Below, in pieces: positions 7,005-15,694 of a DNA stretch of 36,001 nucleotides. The stretch's first letter is position 1, and each line of letters opens with the position of its first letter. This stretch comes from Burkholderia pseudomultivorans (lineage in GTDB: Bacteria; Pseudomonadota; Gammaproteobacteria; Burkholderiales; Burkholderiaceae): contig NZ_CABVPP010000067.1 in assembly GCF_902499075.1 (NCBI RefSeq), positions 1 to 36,001 on the forward strand, given 5' to 3'. The notes below the pieces were generated by a model that did no database searches, had not been told where the DNA came from, and was given only the letters and a program-made list of their open reading frames with translations. The position numbers and the translations under genes are program-made.

Positions 7005-7964
7005 CTAGCGGCGCGAGCGGAACCAGTCGAACCGGGACCGCTGCGCGGCGTCGCCGAGATACGCGGGCGCGATGCTTTCGAGACTCGCGGGCGAGATCCC
7101 GAGTTCCGGCGCGAGCGGCCCCGACATCTCGTTCGGCACCGACATCGTCGCGAGATTGTCGCGCGTGAGCACCGGCTCGCCGGGCAGGCACTCGAACACG
7201 CGCGCCTGCAGCCGCGCGAGCGCGTCGGGCAGCCGCACGATGCGTGCCTGCCGGCCGGCCAGCGTGCCGCAATAGCGCACCAGCTGTTCGAGCGTATAGA
7301 CGGTCGGGCCGCCGAGCTCGTAGGTCTTGCCGTACGACGCCGCGAGATCGAGCGTATTGACGAACGCGCGCACCACGTCGCCGACGAACACCGGCTGGAA
7401 GCGCGCATCGGGCATCGCGAGCGGCAGCACGGGCACCGTGCGCTGCAGGCGTGCGAAGGTATTGAGGAACGCATCGCCGGGGCCGAACAGCACCGACGGA
7501 CGGAAGATCGTCAGCGCGAGCGAATCGGTCGCCGCGACCGCATGCAGCGCGGCCTCGCCGTCGCCCTTCGAGCGCTGGTACATGCTGGGGCCGTGCGAGT
7601 CGGCGCCGAGCGCGCTCATGTGCAGCACGCGCCGCACGCCGGTCTCGATGCACGCGCTCGCGAGCGCGGCCGGCAGCGCGACGTGCGCGCGCTCGAAACC
7701 GGGCCCGTACGGCGTGCCGCGGCCGCCGTGCAGCACGCCGACGAGGTTGACGGCCGCGTGCGCGCCGGCGACGAAGCGCGCGAGCGTACGCGCATCGAGC
7801 GCGTCGAGTTCGACGATCTCGACCGGCAGCATCGACAGGTGGCGTGCGTGCTCGCGGCGGCGCGTGCCGATCCGCACCTGCTTGCCGGCATCGATCAGCG
7901 CATTGACGAGCCGGCTGCCGACGAAGCCGGTGCCGCCCAGCAGCGCGATGGTCTGGCGATCCAT
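7005..7964 (-). CDS. NAD(P)-binding Rossmann protein, complex I NDUFA9-like
   Basis: This 319-residue protein belongs to the atypical short-chain dehydrogenase/NmrA-like group often annotated as complex I NDUFA9 subunit family. It begins with the dinucleotide-binding loop GGTGFVG (10-16) followed by a basic stretch (GTRRRE) typical of NADP preference. It continues with HMSALGADSHGPSMYQRSKG (serine and YxxxK of the SDR site), IFRPSVLFGPGDAF and FVGDVVRAFV. The C-terminal third is the variable substrate region. Bacterial members are not part of complex I, and their role is uncertain (quinone- or lipid-related reactions are suggested). GGAG lies nine bases before the ATG. The start is 15 bp from one arm of a long inverted repeat (7979-8121). 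Confidence 0.82.
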   Translation of the reverse strand: MDRQTIALLGGTGFVGSRLVNALIDAGKQVRIGTRRREHARHLSMLPVEIVELDALDARTLARFVAGAHAAVNLVGVLHGGRGTPYGPGFERAHVALPAALASACIETGVRRVLHMSALGADSHGPSMYQRSKGDGEAALHAVAATDSLALTIFRPSVLFGPGDAFLNTFARLQRTVPVLPLAMPDARFQPVFVGDVVRAFVNTLDLAASYGKTYELGGPTVYTLEQLVRYCGTLAGRQARIVRLPDALARLQARVFECLPGEPVLTRDNLATMSVPNEMSGPLAPELGISPASLESIAPAYLGDAAQRSRFDWFRSRR

Positions 7965-7978
7965 GATTCAGGACTCCC

Positions 7979-8121
7979 GGGGCTGTTCACGCCAGTCACG
8001 GACCTGCGCTTGCCGCAGCCAGGGAAACGGGCGTTGCCGCCCGCATCGCGCGTCGAGCATCGCAGGTCTGGCGCGGCCGGCCGCGCATGTTCGCCGCTCC
8101 GTGACCGGCGTGAACAGTCCC
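7979..8121. repeat. 143-bp element bounded by 24-bp imperfect inverted repeats
   Basis: The segment 7979-8002 is the reverse complement of 8098-8121 at 22 of 24 positions. One of the two differences would be a G-U pair in RNA. Nested inside are a second inverted pair (8001-8008 GACCTGCG with 8061-8068 CGCAGGTC) and a small perfect hairpin CGGGCG-TTGC-CGCCCG at 8028-8043. It fills most of the gap between the lytic transglycosylase gene and the NDUFA9-like gene. The left arm ends 15 bp from the latter's ATG, so it would be in that gene's leader. It could be a MITE-like or REP-like element, or a structured leader. No flanking target duplication is evident. Confidence 0.7.
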
Positions 8122-8127
8122 TCAAAG

Positions 8128-8156
8128 CACACTGCCGCGTCTCGCGCGGCAGTGTG
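8128..8156 (-). terminator. terminator hairpin after the lytic transglycosylase gene
   Basis: The arms 8128-8139 and 8145-8156 (CACACTGCCGCG and its complement) form a perfect 12-pair stem with a five-base loop. They begin 13 bases after the minus-strand stop. On that strand the stem is followed by CTTTGAGG, a short T-run, so termination is plausible though not classical. Confidence 0.65.
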
Positions 8157-8168
8157 AAGGTTTGTGGA

Positions 8169-10121
8169 TCAGGGCGAGATCATGCCTAGACGTTTCTTCA
8201 ACGACTGCGGTTTGCCCTCGAAGAGCGCCGCATAGTAGACGGTGTTCGACAGCACGTTCTTCACGTAGTCGCGCGTCTCGTTGAACGGAATCGTCTCCGC
8301 GAAGATCGCGCCTTCGACGGGCTGCGTCAACACCTGGCGCCACTGCCGCGGCCGGCCGGGGCCCGCGTTGTAACCCGCGGTGGCCAGCACCGGCGAGCTG
8401 TCGAAGTTGTTGTAGATGTCCGCCAGATACCAGGTGCCGAGCTGGATGTTGGTATCGATGTCGTGCATCTGCGCGCGCGTGATGGTGCCCATCCCGAGCT
8501 TCTTCGCGACCATCTGGGCCGTGGCCGGCATCAGCTGCATCAGGCCGCCCGCGCCCACCGACGAACGCGCGCTGATGATGAAGCGCGATTCCTGGCGGAT
8601 CAGCCCGTACGCCCATTCGATGTCGAGGCCCGTCGACTGCGCGTAACGCTCGACGATGTTGCGGTACGGCGCCGGATAGCGCAGCGTGAAGTCGTGCTCG
8701 GCCTTCGTGCGGTCGGCCGTGTTGACCGTGCGGTCGAGCAGGTCGATGCGCTTGCCGTATTCGGCGGCCGCGAGCAGCTGGCGATCGGTCATCCCGCGCA
8801 GCGGCCAGTTCCATTCGCGGTTGCCTTCGAGGCGCAGGTTCAGCGCGTAGAAGCGCTGCGCGAGCGCGAAGCCCGGGATCTTGCTCATCGCGTCGATCTC
8901 GGCGTCGCTGACCTTCGTGCGCGGCGGGATCGTCGTGCGCTGGCCGAGTTCTTCGCCGGCAAGCTGCCCGTAGAAGTTGAACTGGCCCGCGACCTGCTCG
9001 AATTCCTGGTTCGCCTGCAGCGTGTCGCCGCTCTGCTTGAGCGCGCGCGCATGCCAATAGATCCAGGCCGGATCGTCGCGCAGCGACGGCGGCATCTGCT
9101 CGATCGACCAGCGCACCATCGGCCAGTTGCCGGCGAGCAGCGCGGCGCGCGTGCGCCATTCGTAGCCCGGGTTCGACAGCGGCGCATTCGCGGATTTCGC
9201 GTACCAGACCGACGCCAGCGGCGAGCGTTTGATCGCGCCCTGGTAGCCGATCGCGCCCCACGCGATCGCCTGCTCCTGCTTCGTCAGCGACCCGGCGATC
9301 GACGTCAGCATCCCCGCCGCAGCGTCCGGATCGTTGCGCGCCATCCGGCCGATCGCGATCAATGCGAGCTGATGCGACACGGCGTCGGGGCCGATGCCGC
9401 GCGCGAGATACAGCGGCGGCGCGCTGGTCGCCTGGTCGAACGCGACCGGGCGCGGACCGAGCGCGTCGACGATCTTGCCGCCGAGCGTCGTGTAGTTCTG
9501 TTCGTACGCGAGACGCGCCTGCTGCCACACGTCGTCGCTCGTGAACTGCTGGTTGACCGTCAGCGCGGTGATCAGGTCGACGCATGCGTCGCCGTAGTTC
9601 TTCGGCTCGACGAGCAGCGCACGCGCCGCGTCGGCGACGTTCTCGCCGCGCGCCGCGCGCGATTCGAGCGCATAGCACTTGACCTGCGTGTCGTCGTCGA
9701 GCACGAAGCGCTTGTACTGGTCGTCGAAGCTGCGCCAGTCGTGGCGCGCGCCCAGCACGAGCAGGTAGTCGTTGCGCATGCGGTCGGCGATCGCCTGGCC
9801 GTCGTAGCGCTGCAGGAACGCCTGCACGGGCGCGTCCGGCGCATCCACGCGTGCGCGGCCCGTCGAATCGAACAACTGCGGCTTGATCTGGAAATACTCG
9901 ACGTAGGACGGCACCGGATAGTTCGGAATCGTCGCGGCGAGCTGCGCGGCCTTCGCGGCGTCGTTGCGGCGCGCGGCTTCGCGAAGCTGTACGAAGATCT
10001 GGTCATCCCCGGGGAGCGTGTCGTCGTTCGGTGCGGCGCACGCGGCCGTGCCCGCGACGAGCGTGGCGGCCGACAGTGCCAGCGCGACCGCGCGATATAC
10101 TCGGAAAAGGCTGTTCGACAT
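8169..10121 (-). CDS. slt: soluble lytic murein transglycosylase (Slt70-like)
   Basis: This periplasmic enzyme cleaves the MurNAc-GlcNAc bond of peptidoglycan with formation of 1,6-anhydroMurNAc. The 650-residue product has a signal peptide (about 1-28, ending GTACA-AP), a long alpha-superhelical U-domain (about 35-480) and a C-terminal SLT domain. The catalytic glutamate is E511 in GLIRQESRF. Motif II GGLMQLMPATA and motif III AGYNAGPGRPRQW follow, then a conserved end (ETIPFNETRDYVKNVL). A cysteine lies near the cleavage site but lacks a lipobox, so a soluble rather than lipid-anchored form is favoured. The ATG at 10121 has no obvious Shine-Dalgarno. It lies 20 bp from the divergent GTG of the cyclo-ligase gene, with a TATGCT at 10151-10156 as candidate minus-strand -10 box. 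Confidence 0.92.
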   Translation of the reverse strand: MSNSLFRVYRAVALALSAATLVAGTAACAAPNDDTLPGDDQIFVQLREAARRNDAAKAAQLAATIPNYPVPSYVEYFQIKPQLFDSTGRARVDAPDAPVQAFLQRYDGQAIADRMRNDYLLVLGARHDWRSFDDQYKRFVLDDDTQVKCYALESRAARGENVADAARALLVEPKNYGDACVDLITALTVNQQFTSDDVWQQARLAYEQNYTTLGGKIVDALGPRPVAFDQATSAPPLYLARGIGPDAVSHQLALIAIGRMARNDPDAAAGMLTSIAGSLTKQEQAIAWGAIGYQGAIKRSPLASVWYAKSANAPLSNPGYEWRTRAALLAGNWPMVRWSIEQMPPSLRDDPAWIYWHARALKQSGDTLQANQEFEQVAGQFNFYGQLAGEELGQRTTIPPRTKVSDAEIDAMSKIPGFALAQRFYALNLRLEGNREWNWPLRGMTDRQLLAAAEYGKRIDLLDRTVNTADRTKAEHDFTLRYPAPYRNIVERYAQSTGLDIEWAYGLIRQESRFIISARSSVGAGGLMQLMPATAQMVAKKLGMGTITRAQMHDIDTNIQLGTWYLADIYNNFDSSPVLATAGYNAGPGRPRQWRQVLTQPVEGAIFAETIPFNETRDYVKNVLSNTVYYAALFEGKPQSLKKRLGMISP

Positions 10122-10141
10122 CGTTTTGAATGGAGCACGAA

Positions 10142-10738
10142 GTGAGCGAAAGCATAGCACGCAACCCTGTGCCGAACCCGAAGGTTGCGCTGCGCAAAAC
10201 GCTGTCCGGCGCGCGTCGCGACGCGGCATCGCAACCCGCCGCGAACGCCGCGCTCGACGCCCGGCTGCGCGCGCTGCTCGAACGGCTCGCGCCGCGCACG
10301 GTCGGCTTCTACTGGCCGCTGCCGGGCGAATTCGACGCGCGCGACGCGGTGCTCGCGTGGTGCGCGGCCGGCGCCGACCGGTGCGCGGCGCTGCCCGTGA
10401 TCGGCGAGCGTCACACGCCGCTCGCGTTCCATGCGTGGGATGCGGATACGCCGATGCGCGAAGGCCATCACCGGATTCCGGAGCCCGCGTCGGGAATCGT
10501 CGTCGTGCCCGACCTATTGCTGATTCCCTGCGTGGGATTCGATGCGCAGCGCTACCGGCTCGGATACGGCGGCGGCTATTACGACCGCACGCTTGCCGCG
10601 TGGCCGGGCGACGCCCTGCCGGTGACGGTCGGCATCGCATACGAAGCGTGCCGCGTCGAGGCGCTGCCGGCCGAGGCGCACGATCTCGCGATGCGCTGGG
10701 TCGTCACGGACGGCCATCTCTATCCATCCATCGAATGA
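10142..10738 (+). CDS. 5-formyltetrahydrofolate cyclo-ligase
   Basis: This cytosolic enzyme uses ATP to convert 5-formyl-THF to 5,10-methenyl-THF, returning a storage or dead-end folate to one-carbon metabolism. The product (198 residues from GTG) has an N-terminal basic segment with KVALRKTLSGAR (substrate/phosphate contacts). It has the C-terminal family signature VPDLLLIPCVGFDAQRYRLG followed directly by GYGGGYYDR (141-149). The GTG at 10142 is preferred because GGAG at 10132-10135 is six bases upstream; an ATG at 10130 in the same frame has no such site. TATACT at 10096-10101, inside the divergent slt gene, is a likely -10 box. Confidence 0.92.
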   Translation: MSESIARNPVPNPKVALRKTLSGARRDAASQPAANAALDARLRALLERLAPRTVGFYWPLPGEFDARDAVLAWCAAGADRCAALPVIGERHTPLAFHAWDADTPMREGHHRIPEPASGIVVVPDLLLIPCVGFDAQRYRLGYGGGYYDRTLAAWPGDALPVTVGIAYEACRVEALPAEAHDLAMRWVVTDGHLYPSIE

Positions 10739-10797
10739 CGCGGCGCGGCGTGCCGCGGCCGTCGCGCATCGACCGGCCGCCGCACGCGCGCAATCGT

Positions 10798-11310
10798 TTA
10801 CAGCGAAGCCGCCGCGCGTGCGGCCGTGTCGTAGAGCCCCGACGCATGGCGCAGCAGCTGCGCCGCGTCGCCGATCTGCTCGTTGGTGAGCCCGCTGTCC
10901 TTCAGCGTCTCGATCAGGCAGTGCTCGCGCACCTCGCGATATTTCAGGCAGAGGTCGCGCCCCGCGTCGGTCGCGAAGAAGAACACTTCCTTGCCGTTCT
11001 TCTCGCTCTTCACATAGCCGCGGGCAATCAGTTTTTTCAGCGCATAGGTCGCGACGTGCGTATCCTCGATATTGAGCACGAAGCAGATGTCGGCGAGCTT
11101 CTTCTTGCGTTCGCGATGGCTGACGTGATGCAGCAGCGACACCTCGACCGCCGTCATGTCCTTCGCGCCCGCCGCCGACATGCAGCGCACCATCCAGCGG
11201 TTGAACGCATTGCCGGCCATGATGAGCCCGTATTCGAGCTCCGACAGCTCCGCGCTCGAATCGGAAACGAGGTGTTCGGACGACACGATCTTGGTCGGAT
11301 GACGCTTCAT
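10798..11310 (-). CDS. MarR-like winged-helix regulator, probably of the pxp genes
   Basis: This 170-residue protein has the MarR-type winged helix: helices around 50-90 (MTAVEVSLLHHVSHRERKKK), then the recognition region (EDTHVATYALKKLIARGYV) and a basic wing (KSEKNGKEVFFFATDAG). A C-terminal dimerisation helix follows. It contains no other domain. The ATG at 11310 is chosen because homology starts at MKRHPTK. It is divergent from pxpB across 147 bp that contain a perfect inverted repeat. By position it most likely controls 5-oxoprolinase expression and itself; this is inference, as is the nature of the ligand. Confidence 0.8.
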   Translation of the reverse strand: MKRHPTKIVSSEHLVSDSSAELSELEYGLIMAGNAFNRWMVRCMSAAGAKDMTAVEVSLLHHVSHRERKKKLADICFVLNIEDTHVATYALKKLIARGYVKSEKNGKEVFFFATDAGRDLCLKYREVREHCLIETLKDSGLTNEQIGDAAQLLRHASGLYDTAARAAASL

Positions 11311-11417
11311 GGACAGGCGGCGCAAGCGGGATGTCAGGGTGTGCCGAGTGTACGCCACCGCGGCGGCGCGCGAGCTAGGCAAAAACGCTTATTGGGAAGT
11401 TATCGATATCTTGTTGA

Positions 11418-11435
11418 CAATGTACGCTAACATTG
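11418..11435. promoter_or_regulatory. inverted-repeat operator between the MarR-like gene and pxpB
   Basis: CAATGT (11418-11423) and ACATTG (11430-11435) form a perfect dyad with a six-base spacer. It lies 22 bp upstream of the pxpB ATG and 108 bp from the regulator start. The repeat overlaps a TTGACA (11414-11419) that lacks a partner -10 box. An alternative promoter is TTGGGA (11392-11397) with GACAAT (11416-11421), which would place the start of transcription inside the dyad. MarR proteins usually bind dyads of this size. Confidence 0.6.
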
Positions 11436-11457
11436 CCGTCCGAACCGTGCCAGTCCG

Positions 11458-12114
11458 ATGACGCAACCCCGCATCTATCCGCTCGGCGACACCGCCCTCG
11501 TGTGCGAAGTGCCGCCGCCCGCCACGCTCGACTGCCAGCGCCGCGTCTGGGCCGTCGCCGAGGCCGCGCGCGCGTGGCCCGACGTCGTCGACGTGGTGCC
11601 GGGCATGAACAACCTGACGATCGTGTTCGATGCGCTCGCCACCACCGCCGAGTCGCTGACGCCGCTGCTGCACGACGCATGGCAGACGGCCGACGTCGAG
11701 CATGCGGACGGCCGCGACGTCGAGATCCCGGTCGTATACGGCGGGGCGAACGGCCCGGACCTCGCGGCCGTCGCCGCGCATACGGGGCTGTCGGCCGACG
11801 AGGTCGTCGCGCGGCATGCGGCCGGCGAATACGTGGTGTTCTTCGTCGGCTTCCAGCCGGGCTTCGCGTATCTCGGCGGCCTCGACGCGGCGCTGCATAC
11901 GCCGCGCCGCGCGGCGCCACGGCTGGAGGTGCCGGCCGGCTCGGTCGGCATCGGCGGCGCGCAGACGGGCCTCTACCCGACCACGTCGCCCGGCGGCTGG
12001 CAATTGATCGGCCGCACGTCGCACGTGCTGTTCGACCCGACGCGGCAGCCGCCGACGCTGCTGCTGCCCGGCGACCGGGTGCGCTTCACCATTGCGGGAG
12101 TCGACGCGACATGA
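11458..12114 (+). CDS. pxpB: 5-oxoprolinase subunit PxpB (KipI family)
   Basis: PxpB, PxpC and PxpA together form the widespread bacterial ATP-dependent 5-oxoprolinase, which opens 5-oxoproline (pyroglutamate) to glutamate. The 218-residue product opens with IYPLGDTALVCEV and ends with the cyclophilin-like KipI domain: VVFFVGFQPGFAYLGGLD, then AGSVGIGGAQTGLYPTTSPG and GWQLIGRT. Length and motifs match the family. The ATG at 11458 is the first in-frame start at the homology boundary; the Shine-Dalgarno is weak. Its stop overlaps the pxpC start by four bases (ATGA), indicating coupling of the two subunits. Confidence 0.93.
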   Translation: MTQPRIYPLGDTALVCEVPPPATLDCQRRVWAVAEAARAWPDVVDVVPGMNNLTIVFDALATTAESLTPLLHDAWQTADVEHADGRDVEIPVVYGGANGPDLAAVAAHTGLSADEVVARHAAGEYVVFFVGFQPGFAYLGGLDAALHTPRRAAPRLEVPAGSVGIGGAQTGLYPTTSPGGWQLIGRTSHVLFDPTRQPPTLLLPGDRVRFTIAGVDAT

Positions 12115-13178
12115 GCCAGAGCAAAGCGCCGGGCACCATCGAGGTGGTGCGGGCCGGCCCGCTGTCGACAGTGCAGGATCTCGGGCGCCGCGGCGCGCGC
12201 CATCTCGGCGTCGCGCAGGGCGGCGCGCTCGACGGCCTCGCGCTCGAGGTCGGCAACCGGCTCGTCGGCAACCGCCCGGACGCGGCGGCCGTCGAGATCA
12301 CGTTCGGCCCCGCCACGTTCCGCTTCACGCGCGCGACGCGCATCGCGATCACCGGCACCGAGTTCGGCGCGACGCTCGACGGCAAGCCCGTGTATTCGTG
12401 GTGGAGCCTGCCGGTCGACGCCGGCCAGACGCTCGTGCTGCCGGCCGCGAAGCGCGGCATGCGCGGCTATCTGTGCATCGCGGGCGGCATCGACGTGCTG
12501 CCGATGCTCGGCTCGCGCAGCACCGATCTCGCGTCGCGCTTCGGCGGCCTCGGCGGCCGCGCGCTGCGCGACGGCGATCGTCTTCCGGTCGGTGTGCCGC
12601 CGGCCGGCATCGGGTGCCTCGCACCCGACGCACCCGAATTCGGCGTGAAGGCGCCGGCGTGGTGCGCGTTCGTGCGCGTCGACGAGCCGCCGCGCCGCCA
12701 CCGTCCCGCGCATGCGCCGTGGGCGATGCCCGTGCGCGTGCTGCCGGGCCCCGACTACGCGTCGTTCTCGGCCGATTCGCAGCAGGCGTTCTGGGATGAG
12801 GAATGGCTCGTCACCGCGAACAGCAACCGGATGGGCTATCGTCTCGCGGGCGTCGAGCTCGTGCGCGAGCGGCCGGCCGAGCTGCTGTCGCACGCGGTGC
12901 TGCCCGGCACGATCCAGGTGCCGCCGAACGGCCAGCCGATCGTGCTGATGCACGACGCGCAGACGACCGGCGGTTATCCGAAGATCGGCTCGGTGATCCG
13001 CGCGGACCTGTGGAAGCTCGCCCAGGCGCGGCTCAACCTGCCGATCCGCTTCGTGCGCACGACGCCCGACGCCGCGCGCGCCGCGCTCGCCGCGGAACGC
13101 GCCTATCTGCGGCAGATCGACGTCGCGATCGAGATGCGCGAGGAAGCGCGCCGCCGCACGCAATCGCAAGCGGCGTGA
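12111..13178 (+). CDS. pxpC: 5-oxoprolinase subunit PxpC (KipA family, biotin-dependent carboxyltransferase-like)
   Basis: PxpC is the second subunit of the bacterial 5-oxoprolinase; it shares the fold of the C-terminal part of urea/allophanate carboxylases but binds no biotin itself. The 355-residue product shows [19 protein letters not shown] at the start, [17 protein letters not shown] and [11 protein letters not shown]. Later come SNRMGYRL and the conserved [10 protein letters not shown] near the end. The ATG at 12111 lies inside the pxpB stop (ATGA). An out-of-frame-looking 5' extension of this reading frame through pxpB is only the shadow of pxpB. pxpA follows after 68 bp. Confidence 0.93.
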   Translation: MSQSKAPGTIEVVRAGPLSTVQDLGRRGARHLGVAQGGALDGLALEVGNRLVGNRPDAAAVEITFGPATFRFTRATRIAITGTEFGATLDGKPVYSWWSLPVDAGQTLVLPAAKRGMRGYLCIAGGIDVLPMLGSRSTDLASRFGGLGGRALRDGDRLPVGVPPAGIGCLAPDAPEFGVKAPAWCAFVRVDEPPRRHRPAHAPWAMPVRVLPGPDYASFSADSQQAFWDEEWLVTANSNRMGYRLAGVELVRERPAELLSHAVLPGTIQVPPNGQPIVLMHDAQTTGGYPKIGSVIRADLWKLAQARLNLPIRFVRTTPDAARAALAAERAYLRQIDVAIEMREEARRRTQSQAA

Positions 13179-13246
13179 CAATGGACGGTGCAGGACTTGC
13201 GCCGCATCCAGGCGGCGCGCCACGCAATCAGTGGATGAGGAACACC

Positions 13247-14011
13247 ATGGAAATCGATCTGAACGCCGATCTCGGCGAAGGATGCGGATCGGACGAGGCG
13301 CTGCTCGACCTCGTCACGTCGGCGAACATCGCATGCGGCTGGCATGCAGGCGGCGCCAACGCAATGCGAGACTGCGTGCGCTGGGCCGTGCAGAAGGGCG
13401 TGTCGATCGGCGCGCACCCGAGCTTCCACGATCCGGAGAATTTCGGCCGCAAGGAAATGCAGCTGCCGGCCGGCGACATCTACGCGGGCGTGCTGTACCA
13501 GCTCGGCGCGCTGTCGGCGATCGCGCAGGCCGAGGGCGGGCGCATCGCGCACGTGAAGCCGCACGGCGCGCTGTACAACCAGGCCGCGCGCGACCCGATG
13601 ATCGCCGACGCGGTCGTGTCGGCGATCCACGACTTCGATCCGTCGCTCGCGGTGTTCGGGCTCGCGAACAGCGTGTTCGTCGCGGCCGCGCGCAATGCGG
13701 GGCTCGCCGCGGTGGAGGAAGTGTTCGCCGATCGCGGCTATCGCGCGGACGGCTCGCTGGTGCCGCGCAGCCAGCCCGGCGCACTGATCGACGACGAGGA
13801 CGCGGTGCTCGCGCGCACGCTGGACATGGTGCGCGACCGGCAGGTGCGCGCGGTGAGCGGCGAATGGGTGCCGCTCAATGCGCAGACAGTTTGCCTGCAC
13901 GGCGACGGACCGCATGCGCTCGCGTTCGCGCGAAGGATTCGGGACGCGCTGGAAAAGGCGGGGGTGGAGGTGGCGGCGCCGGGAGCGTTGCAGACCGACG
14001 AAGGCGTGTAA
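13247..14011 (+). CDS. pxpA: 5-oxoprolinase subunit PxpA (LamB/YcsF family)
   Basis: PxpA is the third subunit of 5-oxoprolinase, with a seven-stranded barrel related to polysaccharide deacetylases. The 254-residue product carries the family hallmarks in order: [51 protein letters not shown] and [17 protein letters not shown]. The C-terminal [13 protein letters not shown] follows. The ATG at 13247 has GAGG six bases upstream. An in-frame ATG at 13235 is possible but lacks a good site. A bidirectional terminator follows 36 bp after the stop, closing the pxpBCA operon. Confidence 0.95.
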   Translation: MEIDLNADLGEGCGSDEALLDLVTSANIACGWHAGGANAMRDCVRWAVQKGVSIGAHPSFHDPENFGRKEMQLPAGDIYAGVLYQLGALSAIAQAEGGRIAHVKPHGALYNQAARDPMIADAVVSAIHDFDPSLAVFGLANSVFVAAARNAGLAAVEEVFADRGYRADGSLVPRSQPGALIDDEDAVLARTLDMVRDRQVRAVSGEWVPLNAQTVCLHGDGPHALAFARRIRDALEKAGVEVAAPGALQTDEGV

Positions 14012-14046
14012 ATCGCGCGCATCGCGAATCGGCCGCACAAAAGAAA

Positions 14047-14069
14047 AAAGCGCCCTCGTAGCGCTTTTC
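14047..14069 (+). terminator. intrinsic terminator of the pxpBCA operon
   Basis: AAAAGCGC (14047-14054) pairs perfectly with GCGCTTTT (14062-14069) around a seven-base loop. An A-run precedes and a T-run ends the stem, so it could also work on the other strand. It lies 36 bp after pxpA. Confidence 0.8.
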
Positions 14070-14553
14070 CGTTGACGCAATCGCTGCGGACTTCGCCGTC
14101 TGTCGATGCGTCCCCCGAAACCGTCTGTCGACGGTGACCGGAAAAATCTCCGGATTAAAAGACGTCCGCCGCCGCCCGATCACTGCATCCCCCGGTTGGA
14201 CGACGGAACGTTGCTTATCTGCAAGTCGGCCTGCATGCTTGTTGTTATCCGACGATGGCTGGCCCCGCCGTGCATGCAGACACTCCGCGGCCGGCACGCG
14301 AACCACGTGCCGGCAACGCTAACCCCGCGCTTTATTTCTGCTACCCCGTAGAACTTTTTCTATTCTTTTCATTTTTTCAACTTGTGGGGTGAAGAATAGA
14401 GATTCGCCGATCGGGATGTCAATCGTTTTAAACGCTATTTTCTGACGATTCGAGGGTTTTCCTTATCGGCCTGCATGGCCGTGCAGGCGCCTCACACAGT
14501 GCGCAAGCCGTCAATCGAACAGGGGAGGATCGGCGCGAACGCGCCGGTCGCGA
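14070..14553. other. 484-bp non-coding region with an AT-rich island
   Basis: No credible gene is present; the short open frames here lack ribosome-binding sites and family resemblance. Features seen: an inverted pair CTGCATGC/GCATGCAG at 14231-14238 and 14272-14279. From about 14330 to 14460 there is a markedly AT-rich stretch, rich in T-runs on the plus strand. It contains CTATTCTT/AAGAATAG (14360-14367, 14392-14399). A perfect seven-pair hairpin GCCTGCA/TGCAGGC lies at 14469-14488 on the 3' side of the TraB/GumN gene. It lacks a T-tract on either strand. Confidence 0.6.
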
Positions 14554-15694
14554 TCAGTTCGCGTCGACGCTGTAACCTTGTTGACGCAACAATTCGAGCA
14601 CGCCGCGCGGGCCGCCCAGATGCAGCGCGCCGATCGCGACGAACAGCGGCCGGTTCGGCGCCGCGATTGCCGTCATTCGTGCAACAAAACGCCGGTTGCG
14701 GTCGTACAGGATCTTGTTGTCGATCGACGCCGACAGCGCCTTCGAACGCGCGAGCCGTTCGCTCTTCGCGACCGCCCATGCGGAGATCGCATCGGCGTCG
14801 CCAATTCGCCACAGTCGGTGCAGCGACTTGATGTCGTCGGCGTTCTGCACCGGCGTCTGCACCATGTCCTGCGCGAGCATCTCGCGCTGCTCGGCAAGCG
14901 TCAGCCCGGTGAACGCGCGCATCTGCTCGGCCAGCGTCTCGAGCCCGATCACGCGGCCGCCCTTCTTCTTCAGGAACACGTTCTGCAGCTGCGCCTCGGT
15001 GCCGTACTCGGTCTGCAGGCCGGCCGACAGCGAATCGTAGGTCTCGACGACGAGCGACGCGAGCCACGGCCGCATCTTGCGGATCTCGGCGAGCGCGGCC
15101 GGGTTGCCGCGCAGGCGCGCCGCGAGCCGCTGCCACAGCGGTTCGGGCAGCAGGCGCGGCAGGCACGCGTAACGGCACACGCCGTACTTCGACACGTCGT
15201 CCTGCGATTCGAGCAGATCGTCGGGCGACAGTTCGAGCGCGAGCGTCGGCGACGCGGCGAGCGCCGCGAGGATGCGCGGCCGGAACGGCTGCGCGGGCGG
15301 ATAGTCGGACGGGTCGCCCGTATGCAGCGTGCCGAGCACGTACAGCGTGACCTTGCCGCGCGTCGCGACGTAGAACGGCATGCGCGCGGGCTGCACGCGT
15401 ACCGCGCCGCGCGCGACCGTGCCGTTCGACCCGGACGGCGGCACGTGGAAGCCCGGCAGGCTCATGCCGGGCGGCGGCACCTGCGACGGATGGATCGGCG
15501 AGGTGGCCGGCGCGCGCCCTTCGGCGCGCGCGGCCTCGACGGGTACGCTGATGCCGGCCGCCAGGCAAGCGCCGGCCAGCGCCGCGCCCGTCACGGTGCG
15601 CACGCTCCAGCGCCGCGCGCAGCGGCAGGCGCGCATCATCCGCGCGCTGCCGGCTCCCGAACGGCGCACCGCCGACGCGCGCGCCGCCAACCGT

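Noticed and set aside
10038-10043. Lipobox-type cysteine in the transglycosylase signal peptide
   Set aside because: The residues before the cysteine (Gly-Thr-Ala) lack the Leu/Val expected at -3, so signal peptidase I cleavage is more likely.
8463-10145. Plus-strand open frame (560 codons) opposite slt
   Set aside because: Shadow of the lytic transglycosylase, whose catalytic motifs are all present on the minus strand.
11433-12110. Apparent 5' extension of PxpC through pxpB
   Set aside because: The extension is Arg-rich shadow sequence; PxpC homology begins at the ATG at 12111 that overlaps the pxpB stop.
14106-14351. Possible 81-residue protein downstream of pxpA
   Set aside because: No ribosome-binding site, no family resemblance and irregular composition; the region is better described as non-coding.
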